Made by a program: the position numbers and the translations under genes. Below the pieces are notes generated by a model, which saw only the letters and a program-made list of their open reading frames with translations, was not told the origin of the DNA and did no database searches. A DNA stretch of 64,000 nucleotides from Streptomyces sp. 130 (GTDB taxonomy: Bacteria; Actinomycetota; Actinomycetes; Streptomycetales; Streptomycetaceae), in assembly GCF_007096885.1 (NCBI RefSeq), contig NZ_VJNO01000017.1, positions 62,001 through 126,000 on the forward strand. The letters are read 5' to 3'. This document shows positions 61,275 to 64,000 of the stretch, piece by piece. Position 1 is the stretch's first letter; each line of letters opens with the position of its first letter.

Positions 61275-63164
61275 ATGTCCCAGGACAGCCCTGCCCAGAA
61301 TCAGGACCGGCCGGCCGGTGCGGCCGACGACGACGCCTACGACTACGACGTGATCGTCGTCGGGTCCGGCTTCGGCGGCGCGGTCTCGGCGCTGCGGCTG
61401 ACCGAGAAGGGATACCGGGTCGGCGTCCTGGAGGCGGGGCGCCGCTTCACCCCGGGCACCCTGCCGAAGAACTCCTGGGACCTGAAGAACTACCTCTGGG
61501 CGCCCGCCCTGGGCCTCTTCGGCATCCAGCGCGTGCACCTGCTCGGCAAGGTGATGGTGCTGGCCGGTGCCGGGGTGGGCGGCGGCTCGCTGAACTACGC
61601 CAACACGCTGTACGTGCCGCCCGCGCCGTTCTTCGAGGACCGGCAGTGGGCGCACATAACGGACTGGCGGGACGAGCTGAAGCCGTACTACGACCAGGCC
61701 AAGCGGATGCTCGGGGTCCGGCTCAACCCCACGACCACCCCCTCCGACGTCCACCTCAAGGCGGCCGCCGAGGCCATGGGCGTCGGCGACACCTTCCACC
61801 TGGCCCCGGTCGGCGTCTTCTTCGGCGACGGCCAGGACGCGGACGGCACCGCGCGCGCGAAGCCCGGCTCCACGGTCCCGGACCCGTACTTCGGCGGGGC
61901 GGGCCCGGCGCGCAAGGCGTGCACCGAGTGCGGCGAGTGCATGACCGGCTGCCGGCACGGTGCGAAGAACACCCTCAACGAGAACTACCTCCACCTCGCC
62001 GAGCAGGCCGGCGCGGTCATCCACCCCATGACCTCCGTCGTCGCCGTGACCGAGCACCCCGAGGGCGGCCACCGCGTCGTCACCGTGCCCACCGACCGGC
62101 GGAAGAAGGCGAAGCCCACGACCCTGCGCGCCCGCCAGGTGGTCATCGCGGCGGGTACGTACGGCACGCAGACCCTGCTGCACACGATGAAGGACAAGGG
62201 GCTGCTGCCCCGGCTCTCCACCAGGCTCGGCGAGCTGACCCGTACCAACTCCGAGGGACTGGTCGGCGCGCAGACCTCCGACCGGCGCTACCGCAGGAAG
62301 CACGGTACGAAGCCCGACTTCACCAAGGGCGTCGCCATCACCTCCTCCATCCACCCCGACGCCAACACCCACATCGAGCCCGTCCGCTACGGCAAGGGCT
62401 CCAACGCCATGGGCGGCCTGACCATCGTCCAGGTCCCCTACAGCGCCCACCGGGTCCGCGCCTGGCTCGGCAACCTGGTCAAGCACCCCACGATCGCCGC
62501 CCGCTCGCTCTCCAACCGGCGCTGGTCGGAGCGGGTCATCATCGGGCTCGTCATGCAGTCGCTCGACAACTCCCTGACCGCCTACCGCAAGCCGCGCGGC
62601 ATCGGCAAGGGCCTGCTCACCGCCCGCCAGGGCCACGGCGCGCCCAACCCCACGCAGATAGCCGAGGCGACGCAGAGCGCGACGCTGCTCGCCGAGGAGA
62701 TCAACGGCTTCCCCGGGTCCAACATCGGCGAGCTGATGGGCACCCCGCTCACCGCCCACTTCCTCGGCGGCTGCCCCATCGGCGCCAGTGCGGACGAGGG
62801 CGTCATCGACCCGTACCACCGGCTGTTCGGGCACCCGGGCATCTCCGTGGTCGACGGCTCGGCGGTCTCCGCCAACCTCGGGGTCAACCCGTCGCTGACG
62901 ATCACCGCGCAGGCCGAGCGCGCCATGTCGTTCTGGCCGAACAAGGGCGAGCAGGACCCGCGCCCGGCGCAGGGCGAGGCGTACGAGCGGCTGGCGGCGG
63001 TCGAGCCGCAGGCGCCGGCGGTCCCGAAGGAGGCGTTCGGCGCGCTCAGGCTGCCGTTCCTGGGGATACCGGCCGTGCCGCCGAAGAAGACGGACCCGGA
63101 GATGGAGACGGAGCCGGAAACGGAGATGGAGACGAAGCCGGAGCCGGAGACGGAAACGGCCTGA
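61275..63164 (+). CDS. GMC-family oxidoreductase, cholesterol-oxidase-like, with CX2CX2CX3C motif
   Basis: It has 629 residues. The FAD loop is GSGFGG (30-35), followed by AGAGVGGGSLNYANTLY; the C-terminal GMC half has TAHFLGGCPIGAS and VVDGSAVSANLGVNPSLTITAQAERA. An insert holds CTECGECMTGC (C216, C219, C222, C226), a ferredoxin-type spacing that might bind a 4Fe-4S cluster. The relative in M. tuberculosis is ChoD, also beside guaB3 as I recall. The last 25 residues are Glu/Thr/Pro/Lys repeats. The ATG at 61275 follows GAGGAG. Sterol activity is not established. Confidence 0.85.
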   Translation: MSQDSPAQNQDRPAGAADDDAYDYDVIVVGSGFGGAVSALRLTEKGYRVGVLEAGRRFTPGTLPKNSWDLKNYLWAPALGLFGIQRVHLLGKVMVLAGAGVGGGSLNYANTLYVPPAPFFEDRQWAHITDWRDELKPYYDQAKRMLGVRLNPTTTPSDVHLKAAAEAMGVGDTFHLAPVGVFFGDGQDADGTARAKPGSTVPDPYFGGAGPARKACTECGECMTGCRHGAKNTLNENYLHLAEQAGAVIHPMTSVVAVTEHPEGGHRVVTVPTDRRKKAKPTTLRARQVVIAAGTYGTQTLLHTMKDKGLLPRLSTRLGELTRTNSEGLVGAQTSDRRYRRKHGTKPDFTKGVAITSSIHPDANTHIEPVRYGKGSNAMGGLTIVQVPYSAHRVRAWLGNLVKHPTIAARSLSNRRWSERVIIGLVMQSLDNSLTAYRKPRGIGKGLLTARQGHGAPNPTQIAEATQSATLLAEEINGFPGSNIGELMGTPLTAHFLGGCPIGASADEGVIDPYHRLFGHPGISVVDGSAVSANLGVNPSLTITAQAERAMSFWPNKGEQDPRPAQGEAYERLAAVEPQAPAVPKEAFGALRLPFLGIPAVPPKKTDPEMETEPETEMETKPEPETETA

Positions 63165-63174
63165 GGACAGCAGA

Positions 63175-63206
63175 AGGGGCTGCACCCCCCTCCCAGTGCA
63201 GCCCCT
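63175..63206 (+). terminator. hairpin after the GMC oxidoreductase
   Basis: A perfect 11-bp stem (AGGGGCTGCAC / GTGCAGCCCCT) with a ten-base loop ends the operon. The following 248 bases to 63454 hold no gene; they contain GACGAAATCCTTATGTGAGG and the promoter of the next gene, which I cannot place exactly. Confidence 0.75.
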
Positions 63207-63454
63207 CACGCTGTAACCGGTCCGTCGTACAACGACCGACAACCGGTGTTCCGCATGCATGACCTGCCGGACCCCCCGAAGGTTGTCCCCGTACTGACGA
63301 AATCCTTATGTGAGGTAGGTCACTTCGGCGTCGCCGCGTCAACCGTGCCCGATCCGTGATGTGATTCCGGGCAACTTTCCCCGGGCGCCCCCGGTCGTAC
63401 CCCCTGTCGCCGCCACAGCGGTCACACAGCTCCCGACGACCCCGAAGGCCCGAG

Positions 63455-64000
63455 ATGAGAAGCACGACCCCGTTCCGCCGTGCGGCGGGCATCGTCGCCT
63501 CGGCCGGCCTGCTGGCGGGCGGTCTGCTCGCGCTGAGCAGCCCCGCACAGGCGGCCGGCCCCGAATTCACGATCGGCGGCCCCGCAGAGACCGCCCTGCA
63601 CCCGTACCCGGCCACCGGCTCCCCGCAGAAGGCGAGCCTCGACGTCACGGTGACCAATCCGTCCGAGGACGAGGAGAACGGCGCCTTCCAGGACGAGTAC
63701 ACCGTCCGCTTCGACTTCGGGAAGCTGGCGGGCGTCGCGGACGTGTCCTTCGACCAGGAGGGCAGCCTGGACTGCGAGCGGACCGGGACCACCGCCGTCT
63801 GCCACGACTACGGGATCTGGCCCGGCCTGAGCAGCCTCGCCCGGCTCCAGGTCAGCGCCGCCCAGGGGAGCAAGGACGGCGACTCCGGCACCATCGAGGT
63901 CACCGCCGAGGCGGAGGGCGCCACTTTCCGGCCGTTCACCGCGCACGTGTCGATCGGCGGGCCCGACCTGTCGATGAAGCGGCTGCCGCTCAAGACGAAG
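63455..64000 (+). CDS. secreted protein, N-terminal part (runs off the edge)
   Basis: The frame is open for 182 codons to the end of the window. A signal peptide is clear (MRSTTPFRRAAGIVASAGLL to ALSSPAQAA, cleavage near 34). The mature part begins GPEFTIGGPAETALHPYP and is beta-rich, with VTVTNPSEDEENGAF and a possible disulfide (LDCERTGTTAVCHDYG). It looks like a cell-surface protein with Ig-like folds; an LPXTG or membrane anchor may lie beyond the edge. ATG 63455 has CCGAGATG before it but no strong ribosome binding site. Confidence 0.75.
   Translation, partial: MRSTTPFRRAAGIVASAGLLAGGLLALSSPAQAAGPEFTIGGPAETALHPYPATGSPQKASLDVTVTNPSEDEENGAFQDEYTVRFDFGKLAGVADVSFDQEGSLDCERTGTTAVCHDYGIWPGLSSLARLQVSAAQGSKDGDSGTIEVTAEAEGATFRPFTAHVSIGGPDLSMKRLPLKTK

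Overview
The window is from a high-GC actinobacterium, almost certainly a Streptomyces. The protein families are typical of the genus, GTG starts are common, WhiD and BldM (developmental regulators of streptomycetes) are present, and the gene order matches the conserved chromosomal core of Streptomyces. No rRNA, tRNA, CRISPR array, insertion sequence or phage gene was seen. The DNA looks chromosomal and vertically inherited, apart from a few accessory insertions.

Layout. 1-13.9 kb is the end of the spc/alpha ribosomal supercluster: rpsE (partial), rpmD, rplO, secY, adk, map, infA, rpmJ, rpsM, rpsK, rpoA, rplQ, truA, then a hypothetical membrane protein, an ABC-F ATPase, rplM-rpsI and glmM. 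Strong RNA hairpins separate its blocks. 13.9-22.6 kb is more variable: a GC-rich intergenic repeat field, a DUF389 membrane protein, coaA, a secreted protein, argG with ArgR-like boxes, a reductase, a two-domain Lrp regulator and a divergent MFS pump. 22.6-34.4 kb holds cell-wall precursor and repair genes and t6A synthesis: glmS, acpS, nnrDE, a DUF488 gene followed by five extra copies of its own 3' end, alr, a hydrolase, tsaE, then tsaB-rimI-tsaD and a small coupled gene. 34.5-43.3 kb holds small enzymes and membrane proteins, a polysaccharide deacetylase lipoprotein, groES-groEL1 under two CIRCE operators, and a group of small oxidoreductase, MOSC and LysR genes. 43.4-52.4 kb carries developmental and purine genes: whiD, bldM (with a perfect BldN-type promoter), an ECF sigma factor, guaB, guaB3, a membrane protein, an atypical nucleotide-sugar dehydrogenase and glpD. 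52.6-59.4 kb is a cluster of three membrane-anchored Ser/Thr kinase-type proteins, the middle one a pseudokinase with a huge insert. 59.5-64 kb holds a succinate-semialdehyde dehydrogenase, a cholesterol-oxidase-like GMC oxidoreductase with a ferredoxin-type cysteine motif, and a truncated secreted protein.

How it works together. The first third is translation and secretion machinery. The alr/tsa/groESL/whiB/sigD/guaB/guaB3/GMC order is an old actinobacterial neighbourhood also found, in related order, in Mycobacterium tuberculosis (recalled from knowledge). The kinase cluster probably senses envelope state through three related extracellular domains.

Most unusual features: the six-copy, 125-bp tandem array grown from the DUF488 3' end; the split pseudokinase; a dehydrogenase whose catalytic Cys is Gly; a catalytic-Cys-less L,D-transpeptidase-like protein; and a dispersed 25-bp repeat that supplies the C-terminus of a small gene. 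Several genes appear to be leaderless.
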